A stretch of DNA of 64,000 bases from Platanthera guangdongensis (Eukaryota > Streptophyta > Magnoliopsida > Asparagales > Orchidaceae), in assembly GCA_039583875.1 (NCBI GenBank), contig CM077150.1:180114375-180178374 (forward strand), written 5' to 3'. Shown here piece after piece: positions 1 to 10,809 of the stretch. Position numbers and translations under genes: made by a program. Position 1 is the stretch's first letter. Every line of letters starts with the position of its first letter. The notes below the pieces were generated by a model. That model was given only the letters and a program-made list of their open reading frames with translations, was not told where the DNA came from and searched no databases.

Positions 1-830
1 GCCACCACATTGCCTTTCCTTTGCACGTAATGTATCTTAAATGTGCAGTCACCCAGTAACTCCATCCACATCCACTGACTCATGTTTAGGTCCTTTTGAT
101 CCAATAAGTACTTAAGGCTCTTGTGATCGGTATAGATATCGAACTTCACACCGTATAGGTAATGCCTCCACAGGTTCAGAGCAAATATCACGGCCACTAA
201 CTCCAAGTCATGGACCGAATAATTCCACTCGTGCACCTTCAGCTGACGCAAGCCATAAGCTATTACACTCCCATGCTGTAGTAGAACACCACCTAAGCCA
301 CTGACCGAAGCATCACCGTAAATCTCAAAACCTTCGGTCCCACTCGGTGAACATAGAATAAGCACCGTGGTCAACAGACTTTTCAGTTCTTCGAAAGCTT
401 GCGCGCACTCCAGCAAACACACAAAATTTTGATCTTTCCTCGTCAAAGTCGTGAGGGGTAACGCTATCCGCGAGAAGTTCTCTACCACGAGCATGTAGTA
501 GCCGGCAAGTCCAATGAAACTCCAGACTTCTGCCACTGTTGATAACACAGGCCACTGTTGTATCGCAACTATATTTGACGGATCTACCGCAATCCCTTCT
601 CCACTAACTATATGACCAAGGAATGCTACCGAGGATAACCAGAATTTGCTTTTGGAGAATTTGGTATAAAGTTGATTCCTCCTCAATGTCTCCAACACCA
701 TATGCAGATACTTGAAATGATCATCATCGCACTACGAGTACACCAATATATCGTCGATAAAGACTATCACGAAATGGTCCAGGCACTCTCTGAATGTTTT
801 GTTCATCAAATCAATAAACACGGATGACGC
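1..830 (-). pseudogene. Tekay-like Gypsy element T2: RT C-terminus and RNase H (fragment)
   Basis: Read on the minus strand, this encodes the end of a Ty3/Gypsy reverse transcriptase and the start of RNase H. It parallels T1 at about 32290-33125 nearly codon for codon: a VFIDD catalytic box around 740-780, the [15 protein letters not shown] stretch near 590-640, and the RNase H DASxSGLGxVLLQ and [10 protein letters not shown] motifs. An in-frame TAG follows the VFIDD box (about 735), so it is not functional. It is the left part of an element split by the Athila insertion; the right part is 27433-28194. Integrase and the 3' LTR would lie left of the window. Assignment to the Tekay/Del chromovirus group rests on similarity to T1. 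Confidence 0.85.
826..830. repeat. 5-bp target-site duplication GACGC (left copy, Athila)
   Basis: GACGC lies immediately left of the LTR terminus TGATG and recurs at 27433-27437 immediately right of the other LTR terminus CATCA. Removing the element restores a continuous T2 RT frame across the site, which confirms a clean insertion. Confidence 0.93.
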
Positions 831-1822
831 TGATGTGCCCGCGAACAGACTCTTACTGTGGTTGGTTCGGTGAGTCGATCGCCGCGGGCTTGCTCGGGTA
901 GGCAAGTGCACCTATCGCAAGTAGTACTCGATATTCGGGGGAATACCGAGGTCGTATTGTTCTCGGGGTCGCGTTGACTATTCTTACTCCTCCGGGAGGA
1001 CTATTATTTTACTGAAAGAAAAGGTGGATTTTTTTACTTAATAAAAAGGCGGAAAAGCAAAGGAGCGAAAAAACGATTTAGAAAATATTCGATGAAGGGT
1101 TAACGCTCGACATCGAATCGGATTAAGACTAAAACAATTTTTAATAATAAAAAGACTTAGTTTTCAAATTAATAATAAGGCAACTTGGCCGTGGAGGTTC
1201 CACAAATGTGAGCGCACTTATCTCTAGGAATATTGCTCACCTGAACGTTAAGACTATTCGACCGAACGTTAGTCCGACGAAGGATTCCTCTTAACGCCCG
1301 CTTTACGCTAAGAACCCCGCTATTGGGTGGGGAACCCAATCCGGTAGAATTACGCTTGTCCTCTCTCGAGGGTATGCACGCAACTCTATTTACCCAGGGG
1401 TGATCGGTCCATATGCACGGCCTCTCGGCTAGCTAGCATATGGACTACGGAAATAGGGCCCACACATCGATTATGTGGTCCTACGCGTCGTAAACCCGGG
1501 GTAAACCCTAAGTGCTTAAATTAAAATGAAAAAAAAGAGCTTTAATTATTATAAATCATTTCAAATGTCCCAATGCTCTTCGATGCCGAGGCTAATAGCG
1601 ATTAGCCACACATCGGTATGGGGACGGCTTATAATTTAGTGAGGCGCGAGTTCGAAATTAAATACTAAACGATTATAAGAAGGGGACACAAGAAAAATAA
1701 CAACATTTAGAAAACTAAAAAAAATTAGCTAGAACAAGAACTCACGCACACTCCAAATTATAAATTAAAAAGGAACTAAGTTACACATAAAAAGAAATTT
1801 TGCATAATTCAAATTTGCGAGT

Positions 1823-2159
1823 CCCACTCAAACGAGTGGGGGCGGTAAATAAAGGCTGAAAATTGCAAGTCCTACTCAAACGAGTAGGACTGAAATGAAA
1901 GCGAGTCCTACTCAAATGAGTAGGAGAAAATAAATGCGATTATAGGGCTAAAAAGTCCGGCCATTTAACTCAAGTGAGTATGCGGAAAAAAAAAGAAAGA
2001 AAAATTACAAATCCTACTCAAACGAGTAGGCGGGAAATAAAGTCCGGCCATTTAAACTCAAGTGAGTAGGCGGAAAAATAAAGAAAGAAAAATTACAAGT
2101 CCTACTCGAACGAGTAGGACTGAAAATGAAAACGATGCGCCATTTAACTCTTAACGAGT
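1823..2159 (-). repeat. Array of eight hairpin-forming units in Athila R/U5
   Basis: Five units have the form CCTACTC-loop-GAGTAGG (1871-1888, 1907-1924, 2013-2030, 2101-2118) or its variant CCCACTC-loop-GAGTGGG (1823-1840). Three shorter ones are ACTCAAGTGAGT (1968-1979, 2056-2067) and a looser ACTC...GAGT pair (2147-2159). The same array is in the other LTR at about 25398-25734. The first unit differs from its neighbours by a paired change in both arms that keeps the stem. Confidence 0.85.
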
Positions 2160-3103
2160 AGGCGGAAATAAATGCACACGAACACACACACTCTATATGA
2201 AATTCAAGAAAGCAATAAAATTATACACCTACACTCACACACTCTACATAATTTGAATAAAGCATTAAAAGAAAGCAATTAAAAAGAAAGCATGAAAATT
2301 ATACACCTACACTCACACACTCAACATGAAAAATCAAAGTTACCTAAAAATTAAAATTTATACTATTTCAAGCATAGGTTTTGCCAAAAACAAATAAAAA
2401 GAAGAAACTACAATTTTAGAAGACAAAAGTTTTTCAAAACAAATTAAAAACCAAAGTTTTTGGAAAATAAAAATTTCAACATTTTCATTCCTAGGATTTC
2501 ATAAAAGAGCTAAAAAAGTTGAAATAAAAGAGAAAGAAGAAAAAAGGTTTTCATTCCAAAATAAAGCTAAGTAAAAAAAACAAAAGAAACTTTAACTCTT
2601 TTACACACTCATAAGAGTGAAGATGTTGAAGAAATTAAAAGAAGACATGGAAAAGGTTTGTAATTCATCATTTCATGAGTTTCTAACAAAACCTAACTTG
2701 AGAAAAATTAAAGGCATGTAAAGTACTAAACATGTAAAGAGGAAAACCTAACATCCCTAAGCATGAAAACAAGTAAAAAAAATGTAAAGGAAATAAGTTA
2801 CACTCATACACACACACACACTTTTCATAAATGAAGAACAAAGATGAAACTAAGAATAAAAAGGAGAAGGAAAGTGGGGCACAAGTGCTCATTCCAAATC
2901 CATATATGAAGAGAAAAACTAACATTTTATTGATTAAAATGAAACTATTACAAGCTATTACAAGGGCTAAAGCTAAAGCAAAACAAGAAATGAAATAAAA
3001 AGGGAGAAATCTCCTTACATAGCCTTGAAAATCGCGGATGCAACCCACAAAAAGACACTAACTTGGCCCAAAAATCTGAACCCTTAGACCTTACAGAACT
3101 GGG

Positions 3104-3113
3104 CTATTTATAG
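3104..3113 (-). promoter_or_regulatory. Predicted TATA box, Athila 3' LTR
   Basis: CTATAAATAG on the minus strand, downstream of the U3 palindrome array. The matching site in the 5' LTR is at 26680-26689. The same 10-mer occurs in the SIRE-A and Copia-C LTRs. Confidence 0.65.
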
Positions 3114-3125
3114 GAAAAAATTTCT

Positions 3126-3690
3126 AAGTACACGCCCTCGGTCACGGGCGTGTAGGGGGGGCGTGACAGTACTATTCATGAAGGCGGCCGGCGATTGGAC
3201 AGCAAATTTGACTTCGGGCTGAGTTCGCAGCAGTCACGCCCTAGGTCACGGGCGTGACTATGGGCGTGTCGGGGAGGTAGAACCGGGCGCGGGTTGCGTC
3301 AAATGTCCTTGGCAGCATCTTGTCGGGCCAGCTGGAAAGGTCACGCCCCATGTCACGGGCGTGACTATGGGCGTGACAGTTGGGGTCGACACTCGACGAA
3401 TGTCGAGCGGAATTCGTCGAGAGGAAATCGGTGAGCTGAAATTGGGTCACGCCCTTGGTCACGGGCGTGACACTGGGCGTGACTGTTGGTGTCGACACTC
3501 GACGATCGTCGAGCGGAATTCGTCGAGAGGAGAGGACACGGGCTTGGGTCACGCCCCGTGTCGGGTGACACGGGCGTGTCGCCAGGCGTGTCAAGCTTTA
3601 ACTTCAGAAATTTTGTAATTTCACGGGAAATGCACAGTCACGGCTTGGTCACGGGCGTGACCCATGTGTCACGGGCGTGTACTTCCCAAA
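3126..3690 (-). repeat. U3 array of CACGGGCGTG palindromes with a TCGA-rich module
   Basis: GTCACGCCC is repeatedly paired with GGTCACGGGCGTGAC a few bases away (for example 3233-3260, 3340-3367, 3444-3471, 3636-3682), together with related GGGCGTGAC and GGGCGTGTC words. Two copies of a TCGA-rich module lie between them (about 3388-3425 and 3490-3530), each containing GTCGAGCGGAATTCGTCGA. The array sits just upstream of the TATA box, where LTR enhancers normally lie. The same CACGGGCGTG core, on the other strand, is reiterated in the T1 LTR. The paralogous array is at about 26702-27260. Confidence 0.85.
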
Positions 3691-3856
3691 TTTTGGCAGA
3701 TTTTGGAATTTTTCTGCAAAATAAAATAAAACAAGTTAGGAGAAAATTTACAAGAATAGGAGCATTTTATTGAACAAAAATAAGTAAAAACGACGAAAAT
3801 AAATGAAAATGACTAAATTAATGTGCATAAAAAATACGCATATTTACAGTTCATCA

Positions 3857-3872
3857 AATACCCCCATACTTA
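3857..3872 (-). other. Polypurine tract of Athila
   Basis: On the minus strand TAAGTATGGGGGTATT abuts the 3' LTR start, the position expected for the plus-strand priming site. Confidence 0.85.
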
Positions 3873-5688
3873 GGCTTTTGCTATTCCAAAGCAAAAGTTT
3901 GAGGTGAATCTATAAGGAATAAAAAAAACTCTAAGTTTTGGCTATCGCTTAATCAATTATAAGAGAGATCGAAATAAATATACGGGGTGTAAGAGTTAAG
4001 TCCTAAAATTATGTAGATGATTTAAATAGCGCAAAAGTTTTGGCCAAAAGACTTCTTGATGTAATCAAATAGAAGGCAACATTTGTAATGGTTAGATTAA
4101 CGAAAATAGTTTGGAATTATAAGAACTCTAGCTTATACGAGTGCTACCGGAAATAATACAATTTACTAATTATGCTCTCAAAAAGATTTTTGAATTAATT
4201 CTAGAGTCGTGTAATTGGCTAAGGGGGAAGTGGGTTTATGAAGAGGGTTTTGATATTTGAGGTGAGGTAATTTTTTCTCGAACCTCCATGCTTTTCTTCT
4301 TTTGGATTATTAGGAAAATGAAATCTTATTTTCCTAATATGATTTTTGTTTTTCAACTTCATAAGAAAAAATAACCCAATGTATATTTGTAGGAGTAATG
4401 AATTTTATCCTCTTACTCCCTATATAATCTTTTAAAATTATTGGGTGCCTATGTTTACGGAACGAAATCTTGTTCCCATTGACATAAGATCTTTTAAGGA
4501 TAAAATTTTTCATGCCAAGTAGGTCATGAAAAGTAAGGGGAGAAAGGAAAACTAGATTGTAATCCTAAAAATTTTTGAGAGCAACCTTAATAATTTGTAT
4601 GTCCCAATTTTTTTCCAGAAAGCTAAAAGTAAGTATAATTGAATTCTATAGTCGTTATTTCCTAACATAATATACGTGCTCCTATTAATGAAAAATTAGA
4701 AGTAGTGCCTAAAACGAGTCCGCTAGTTTTAACAAAGCATAAAGAATTCTTTAAAACTTACCCCCGGCTATTTAAATGTTTCAATTAATAATTAACAAAC
4801 GGGTAGCAAATAGAGAATTAATAGTATTCACATATAAATAAACTCAGAACAGAATTTTTGGATAGCAGAAAAGTTAAGTATGGAATATTTAATTTATTTG
4901 TTGCAAAACATTTTTTTTTTTGATTTTTATAGTTTGTGTTATCATCATTTTTTTTTTGTTTTTCATTTATTATCTTTTTTTTTGTATTTTTGTTTTTCTC
5001 AATTTTTTTTTTGTTTTTTGAAAATTTTTTTTTGAACTATTATCTTTTTTTGTATTTTTTTAAGAGAATTTTCATAATATGTACAAAAATAAGGGAGAAA
5101 AAGAAAAGGTTTGTACAAGAATGAGGAAGGGGGAGAGAAAAAAAACAAAAAATATATACAAAGTGAAACTAAACAAAATAATTTTTTGTTTTGTTTTTTG
5201 AGTTTTTGGAAAAGAGAAAGAGAACAAAACAAGAAACAAATTTTTTGGATTTTTGTTTTTTTTTTCATTTAAATTTTTTTGTTTTGTTTTTTAAAAATTT
5301 TTTTTGTTTCATTTTAAGATGTTTTTTAATTTTTTTGTTTTTGTTTTGTTGTTATATGTATTTTTTTTGTATTTTTCTTTTTTTGAAATGCAGAAAAATT
5401 GAAGTGCAGAAAGTAAAGCACGAAAATACCCCCATACTTAAGTCCAACATTGTCCCCAATGTTGTATCGTAAGTATGCGGAACAGAATGGAAATACAATA
5501 TGTACAAAGAAAAGAAAAGGAAGGGGGCAGAAGCTTCCCTGAAACGCGGAGGGGGAGGCCGATCAGAAACACTGCGTTTATTAGAAAAAGCAGCAAAGGT
5601 AATGAGGAAAGGGAGAGAAAGATAAGTGAGGGGTGCCCCCCAGGAGCGCTTTGTTTATAATCGTGTAGCTTGACTTATTTTGGCGGAT
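3873..5688 (-). other. Athila region between pol and the 3' PPT; no envelope-like gene
   Basis: About 1.8 kb that Athila relatives often use for an envelope-like ORF. I find no convincing coding frame here. Between about 4905 and 5395 the plus strand is an extreme T-rich tract broken by purine-rich blocks (5090-5160, 5205-5240). The short open frames there are low-complexity Phe/Lys stretches and I do not treat them as genes. A second copy of the PPT sequence lies at 5424-5440. Confidence 0.7.
5424..5440 (-). other. Second, internal polypurine tract copy
   Basis: The 17 bases at 5424-5440 are identical to 3856-3872 and read on the minus strand as TAAGTATGGGGGTATTT. They lie about 250 bp past the pol stop and about 1.57 kb before the LTR-proximal PPT, so they could act as a second plus-strand primer site. 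Confidence 0.7.
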
Positions 5689-8628
5689 TTATAAATCTAG
5701 GAGGGTTATGGTTTCGTAATGCTCGATCACTGGGTCGCCCGCGATGTATAACTTAAGCCGATGACCGTTTACTTTAAACGAACCTCTTTCCGGGTGGGAG
5801 ACGAGTACGGTCCCATATGGAAAGACTTCTTCAACTAAGAAGGGACCGGACCATCTAGATTTTAGTTTACCTGGAAAAAGCTTAAGGCGTGAATTATAAA
5901 GAAGGACAAGATCGCCCGGAGAAAATATTTTTGGGGACTTTAAATGTCGATCGTGATATGACTTAGAGCGCTCCTTATAGAATTTATTGCTCTCGTAAGC
6001 GTTCGCACGCCATTCATCGAGCTCGTTTAGTTGCAGTTTTCTATTCTGAGCGGCTAAGTTGGAGTCGAGGTTTAAGAGTTTTAAAGCCCAAAGTGCGCGA
6101 TGTTCTAATTCTACGGGTAAATGGCACGCTTTGCCGTAGACTAACCGGAACGGCGTACATCCAATAGCGGTTTTGTAAGCCGTCCGATACGCCCACAACG
6201 CATCGTCGAGTTTAACGGACCAATCTTTCCTATTTAGCGAAACGGTTTTTTCTAAAATTCGCTTAATCTCTCGATTTACTACCTCGACTCGGCCACTTGT
6301 TTGCGGGTGGTAGGGGGTGGCAAGCTTGTGCGTGACTCCGTATTTAGCTAACGTCTTAGCCATAAGAGCGTTACAGAAATGCGTTCCCCTATCACTAACA
6401 ATTGCGCGAGGCGTGCCGAAGCGAGAAAATAATTTTTTAAGAAATGTAACGACGACTCTCGCATCGTTGGTGGGGAGAGCTTGCGCTTCCGCCCATCTCA
6501 ATACGTAGTCGACCGCCACTAAAATATACATATTTTTGAAAGACGGAGGTAGGGGGCCAACAAAATCTATGCCCCACAAATCGAAGACTTCGCACTCTAA
6601 AAACATGTTTTGGGGCATCTCGTCGCGACGAGAGATGTTACCCGACCGCTGACAGCTATCGCATGCGCGCACAAAATTATGCGCGTCTTTGAAGAGAGTG
6701 GGCCAAAAGTAGCCCGCCTCTAGCGCCTTCCGAGCGGTCCGGTTGGCTTGATAATGCCCACCGGCTGGACCCTCGTGGCAGTGCTTAAGAATTTGTAAGC
6801 ACTCCACACCCGCAACGCATCTTCGGACCGCTTGGTCCGCGCAGATACGAAAAAGAAATGGGTCCTCCCAGAAGAAATTTTTCAAGTCAGAAAAGAATTT
6901 CTTCTTTTGGTGACCGGAAAATTCTTTTGGAAGGACCCGCGCTACTAAAAAATTTGCAAAATCTGCGAACCAAGGCGAAGATGACGAAGATTTATTAATT
7001 GCAAAAAGGCGTTCCTCGGGGAATCTGTCATTTATTTCAGATTCGACGAGCGCTTCCGCACCCGGATTTTCTAAACGGGAGAGGTGGTCCGCCGCTAGAT
7101 TTTCCGCTCCCCGCTTATCTCGGATCTCCAAATCAAATTCTTGTAGGAGGAGAATCCATCGAAGAAGGCGGGGCTTCGCATCATTTTTAGCTAATAAATA
7201 CTTAAGCGCGGAGTGATCGGTAAAAACGATAACTTTAGATAGCGTTATATACGAGCGAAACTTATCGAAAGCGAAAACGACGGCTAAGAGTTCCTTTTCC
7301 GTTGTCGTGTAATTTACTTGTGCGGAAGTGAGCGTCTTGCTAGCGTAATAAATAGGATGAAAATGTTTTTCTACGCGTTGGCCAAGAACGGCACCTAAGG
7401 CAATATCACTAGCGTCGCACATTATTTTGAACGGAAGGGACCAATTAGGGGCCACTAATATTGGTGAAGAGATAAGTTTTTGTTTTATCAAATTAAAGGC
7501 GGACTCGCATTCGCTACTAAAGATGAAGCGTGATTCCTTTTCCAAGAGGTGAGTTAGCATCTTTGTTATTTTTGAAAAATCTTGAATAAAGCGTCGGTAA
7601 AAGCCCGCATGGCCTAAGAAACTCCTAATAGATTTTACGTTTGTTGGATGCGGAAGTTTTTCTATAATTTCTATTTTGGCCTTATCCACCTCTATCCCCT
7701 TAGACGAAATCATATGGCCGAGGACCAAACCTCCTCGAACCATAAAGTTGCATTTTTCCCAATTTAAAACAAGGCTTGTGTCCTCGCACCGTTGAAGGAC
7801 ACAATCTAAATTGTGATGGCAATCGGGAAAAGAGCGTCCGAAAACAGAAAAGTCATCCATAAAGACTTCCATAATGTCTTCTACTAGCTCGCCAAAGATC
7901 GCTAGCATACATCTTTGGAATGTAGCTGGCGTGTTGCAGAGTCCAAATGGCATTCTTCGATAGGCGAAGGTGCCAAACGGGCAAGTAAAAGTTGTTTTCT
8001 CTTGATCATCGGGGGAAATGGGGATTTGGAAAAACCCCGATAAACCATCAAGAAAACAATAATACGGATGACCAGATAAACGCTCTAAAATCTGGTCTAG
8101 AAATGGCAGAGGGAAATGGTCCTTGCGGGTGACGTCATTAAGTTTCCTATAGTCGATGCACACTCGCCAACCCGTAACAGTACGAGTTGGGACAAGCTCG
8201 TTATGCTCATTTGCCACTACGGTAAGACCGCCCTTCTTGGGCACGACATGCACGGGACTAACCCATGCACTGTCTGAAATAGGGTAGATAATCCCCGCAT
8301 CTAATAACTTAATGATTTCGGCTTTAACGACGTCTTTCATGTTTGGGTTAAGACGACGCTGCGACTGAATCGTTTTGCGGCAATTATCGTTTAGGAAAAT
8401 CTTATGGGTGCAAAAGGAGGGGATAATCCCCTTTAGGTCAGAGATTTGCCACGCAATTGCGTGGCGATGTTTAAATAAAACTTCCAATAAATCGGAAGTC
8501 TCCGAATCACTCAAGTCCGAAGAAATGATAACGGGGAGCGTATCACCTTTTCCCAAAAAAGCGTACTTGAGCGAGGCGGGTAAGGGTTTGAGGTCTAGGA
8601 TGGGCGGTTCTTCTAGGGAGGTTTTAAT
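5689..8628 (-). CDS. pol: Athila pol: reverse transcriptase, RNase H, integrase (C-terminal part of gag-pol)
   Basis: The frame is open from the SIRE-A junction (8628) to the stop at 5689. Counting from the in-frame TTG at 8556: RT with CIDYRKLN near 133-140 and the catalytic FMDD at 232-235; RNase H with D381, E420 and D447; integrase zinc site with H601 and C632/C635; integrase core D664, D722 and E758 (35 residues between the last two, as expected). All catalytic residues are present. It copies and integrates the element's RNA. The start of this frame lies in gag-protease on the far side of SIRE-A; arithmetic over both parts gives an unbroken frame (1747 codons including the stop, counting the duplicated TTAAT once). 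No chromodomain is seen, consistent with Athila. Confidence 0.93.
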   Translation of the reverse strand: MKTSLEEPPILDLKPLPASLKYAFLGKGDTLPVIISSDLSDSETSDLLEVLFKHRHAIAWQISDLKGIIPSFCTHKIFLNDNCRKTIQSQRRLNPNMKDVVKAEIIKLLDAGIIYPISDSAWVSPVHVVPKKGGLTVVANEHNELVPTRTVTGWRVCIDYRKLNDVTRKDHFPLPFLDQILERLSGHPYYCFLDGLSGFFQIPISPDDQEKTTFTCPFGTFAYRRMPFGLCNTPATFQRCMLAIFGELVEDIMEVFMDDFSVFGRSFPDCHHNLDCVLQRCEDTSLVLNWEKCNFMVRGGLVLGHMISSKGIEVDKAKIEIIEKLPHPTNVKSIRSFLGHAGFYRRFIQDFSKITKMLTHLLEKESRFIFSSECESAFNLIKQKLISSPILVAPNWSLPFKIMCDASDIALGAVLGQRVEKHFHPIYYASKTLTSAQVNYTTTEKELLAVVFAFDKFRSYITLSKVIVFTDHSALKYLLAKNDAKPRLLRWILLLQEFDLEIRDKRGAENLAADHLSRLENPGAEALVESEINDRFPEERLFAINKSSSSSPWFADFANFLVARVLPKEFSGHQKKKFFSDLKNFFWEDPFLFRICADQAVRRCVAGVECLQILKHCHEGPAGGHYQANRTARKALEAGYFWPTLFKDAHNFVRACDSCQRSGNISRRDEMPQNMFLECEVFDLWGIDFVGPLPPSFKNMYILVAVDYVLRWAEAQALPTNDARVVVTFLKKLFSRFGTPRAIVSDRGTHFCNALMAKTLAKYGVTHKLATPYHPQTSGRVEVVNREIKRILEKTVSLNRKDWSVKLDDALWAYRTAYKTAIGCTPFRLVYGKACHLPVELEHRALWALKLLNLDSNLAAQNRKLQLNELDEWRANAYESNKFYKERSKSYHDRHLKSPKIFSPGDLVLLYNSRLKLFPGKLKSRWSGPFLVEEVFPYGTVLVSHPERGSFKVNGHRLKLYIAGDPVIEHYETITLLDL
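8624..8628. repeat. 5-bp target-site duplication TTAAT (left copy, SIRE-A)
   Basis: TTAAT flanks the SIRE-A LTR terminus here and recurs at 21938-21942 beyond the other terminus. The site is coding sequence of Athila gag-pol. Confidence 0.93.
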
Positions 8629-9512
8629 TGAAAGATATGGTACCTAAACACCTAGAGGGGGGGGGGGGGGGGGTGAATAGGTGACCTAAACCTTTTTAAA
8701 ACTTTGTTGGCAGCAAAACAGTTATCTCACAGATTTCTATAGCTAACAGCAATAACAGAATATAAACAGTTAATTCACAGCACAGCACAGCACAGCAGAC
8801 ACACAAATTTATAGTGGTTCCCCAATCTTTGGGTACATCCGCTTTCCCCCTTCGCCTATCTAGCAGTGTACTAGATTCGGCCAACCTTCTCCACTATCTC
8901 AGAACCCAACAAGGTTCCTACACCTCAGGCCCAAAGCCTTACACTCAGCCACAAAGGCCTACACTCAGCCACCCAGGCCTACACTCAGCCAATTAAGGCC
9001 TACACTCAGAGTTCTTCAACTCCTACACTCAGGCAACCAAGCCTTACCCTCAGCCTTTATAATATAGGCTTACAATTCTCTCAGATCCAATGGATCCTAC
9101 AAGTTAAAATTGAAATACAATAATTAACTCTACAACTCAGAAAATAAGAGAGGAGTTGAGAGTTTCTTGAAGAGTTCTTGGAAGAACTCAGCTAGATCCA
9201 AACTGACTTAGCTTCCTTCAAAGCTTCTTGAGTTAGAACTGAATTAGTCTGAATCCTCTGCAGTTGATCCTTGACCTCTGCTTCTTGAGATCCAGATGAT
9301 TCTGAATCCTTCTTCTCAGCCTTAGTTCCAAAGACTGAATTCTTGATTGGAGCTCTCTCTCTCCAACTTCTTAGATCTGCTGTTTGACAGCAAGATCTTC
9401 TTGTGTTGATTCTCAGTATACCTCTTTAATGATTACTTCAACAATAATCTGAACTCTGTTAACAATTTGATCAACAACCTTCACAACCACTGTTTCTGTA
9501 AACAGTCTGTGC

Positions 9513-9522
9513 CTATTTATAG
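9513..9522 (-). promoter_or_regulatory. Predicted TATA box, SIRE-A 3' LTR
   Basis: CTATAAATAG on the minus strand, set in the palindromic GCCTATTTATAGGC, directly downstream of the U3 array. The promoter-proximal copy in the 5' LTR is at 20655-20664. Confidence 0.65.
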
Positions 9523-9654
9523 GCATTCTTCATGGTAACCGGCTGGTCCGGTTCATAACAGACTTCTGATTTCTCTGACAGTTGCTGTAGACCGGCTGGA
9601 TCGGCAGCTGTCATGTCAACCAGTCACTTCTTGAAATTCTCTAACTGTCAGATA

Positions 9655-10660
9655 GTGTCGAGACTTTCTGTTCTTAAGTGTCGACACTTATAGACCAAGT
9701 GTCGACACATGTTGTGTAAGTGTCGACACAAGTTTACAAGGTGTCGACACAATTCCTTGTATGTCTCGACACAGATTCTTATTCAAGTGTCGACACTGAA
9801 ATTAAGTGTCGACACAAGTACTTGATCTTCTGTAACTTGTTGATTTCTTCTAAGTGTCGACACATCTCCTTTGTGTCGACACATCTTCATGTGTTGAAAC
9901 TGTCAAGTGTCGACACTGCTTCTTGGTGTCGACACAAGTCTTCAATTTTGTTTCTTCAGCTGAGTGTCGACACATTCCCTTAGTGTCGACACTTGTACTT
10001 AGAATATTTTGTAAACTTTTCTGTTCTCTGCTAAGTGTCGACACAGCTCCTTGTGTCGACACAAGTCTTCAAGTGTAGAGTCTTCAACTAAGTGTCGACA
10101 CATTGTGCTGGGTGTTGACACTTTCTTCAAGTGTTGACTCTTCTGGTTGTGTGTCGACACATTGTGCTGAGTGTCGACACATACTTCAAGTGTTGACTCC
10201 TTTGAGTGTGTGTCGACACATTGTGCTGAGTGTCGAACCATACTTCAAGTGTTGACTCCTTTGAGTGTGTGTCGACACATTGTGCTGAGTGTCGACACAT
10301 TCTTCATATGTTGACTCTGCTGTTTGAGTGTCGACACATTGTGTTGAGTGTCGACACTTGTACTTAGACTCTGCAGATTTTTGCTGAGTGTCGACACAAC
10401 TCCAAATGTCGACACTTTCTGGTGTAGACACAGTTCTTCAGGGTGTCGACACTTCTGCTAAGTGTCGACACTGCTTTTCTGCATACTTCTTCACTGAGTG
10501 TCGACACAGCTCCAAGTGTCGACACTTTCTGTCTGGTGTCGACTCTTCATTCCAGGTGTCGACACAATGACTCCAAGTGTCGACACTGCTTGTCTGGGTG
10601 TCGACACAAGCTTTCTCAAGTGTCGACACTTTCCCTCTGGGTGTCGACACATGGACTTAG
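9655..10660. repeat. U3 array of the palindrome GTGTCGACAC
   Basis: About 32 exact copies of the 10-bp perfect palindrome GTGTCGACAC by eye, plus decayed copies (GTGTTGACAC, GTCTCGACAC, GTGTCGAGAC), in roughly 1 kb. They often come in pairs 12-20 bp apart. A larger unit of about 60-70 bp repeats between about 10090 and 10350. The spacing is irregular, so it is not a simple satellite. The other LTR carries the same array at about 20797-21802. Confidence 0.93.
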
Positions 10661-10795
10661 AAACTTTTAGCTTCAGTCCAGTGAATACCTAACCTGCACA
10701 AGTAACTCAAATAAACATCAAATACATTATGATGTATATCATTGAGTTAGGTGAGGCTTCTTCAAATCAGGTACATTTGACCAATGTACCCAACA

Positions 10796-10809
10796 ATCTC
10801 CCCCTATTT
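10796..10809 (-). other. Polypurine tract of SIRE-A
   Basis: AAATAGGGGGAGAT on the minus strand abuts the 3' LTR start. The same 14 bases serve SIRE-B at 62906-62919. Confidence 0.88.

Larger units (their letters stand above)
831..3856 (-). repeat. Athila 3' LTR
   Basis: This is a 3026-bp direct repeat of 24407-27432, with TGATG/CATCA ends. Read on the minus strand, U3 is about 3856-3114, followed by a TATA box (3104-3113), then a long R/U5. U3 holds the CACGGGCGTG palindromes and R/U5 holds a hairpin array (1823-2159). CA-rich tracts occur at 2172-2340 and 2809-2820. The two LTRs differ by a modest number of substitutions and small indels (for example the T/C at 1385 and homopolymer lengths), so the insertion is young. 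The short translatable stretches inside it look spurious. Confidence 0.93.
8629..10795 (-). repeat. SIRE-A 3' LTR
   Basis: 2167-bp direct repeat of 19775-21937 with TGTTGG...TTTCA ends on the minus strand. The 4-bp length difference equals the difference between the two poly-G runs (17 G at 8657-8673 against 13 at 19803-19815). U3 is about 10795-9523 and carries the GTGTCGACAC array; a TATA box is at 9513-9522; R/U5 runs to 8629. The translations rich in Val-Asp-Thr and Cys-Arg-His within it are the palindromes read as protein and are not genes. Confidence 0.93.

Noticed and set aside
2683..3048. Hydrophobic 121-residue open frame in the Athila LTR
   Set aside because: Sits in R/U5 near a CA repeat; the copy in the other LTR (26400-26624) is shifted and shorter, so it is not maintained.
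3241..3773. Arg/Asp-rich frames around the Athila U3 palindromes
   Set aside because: By-products of the CACGGGCGTG and TCGA repeats, open on both strands.
4905..5395. Phe/Lys-rich open frames as an envelope-like membrane protein
   Set aside because: They are translations of homopolymer tracts on both strands, without conserved motifs.
9655..10660. CRISPR-like array
   Set aside because: The repeat is only 10 bp, the spacing is irregular, spacers are themselves similar, there are no cas genes, and the setting is a plant LTR.
9655..10692. Many short open frames rich in Val-Asp-Thr, Cys-Arg-His and Ser-Thr on both strands (also 20797-21834)
   Set aside because: They are GTGTCGACAC read in different frames; present on both strands at once, with no starts or domains, and wholly inside LTR U3.
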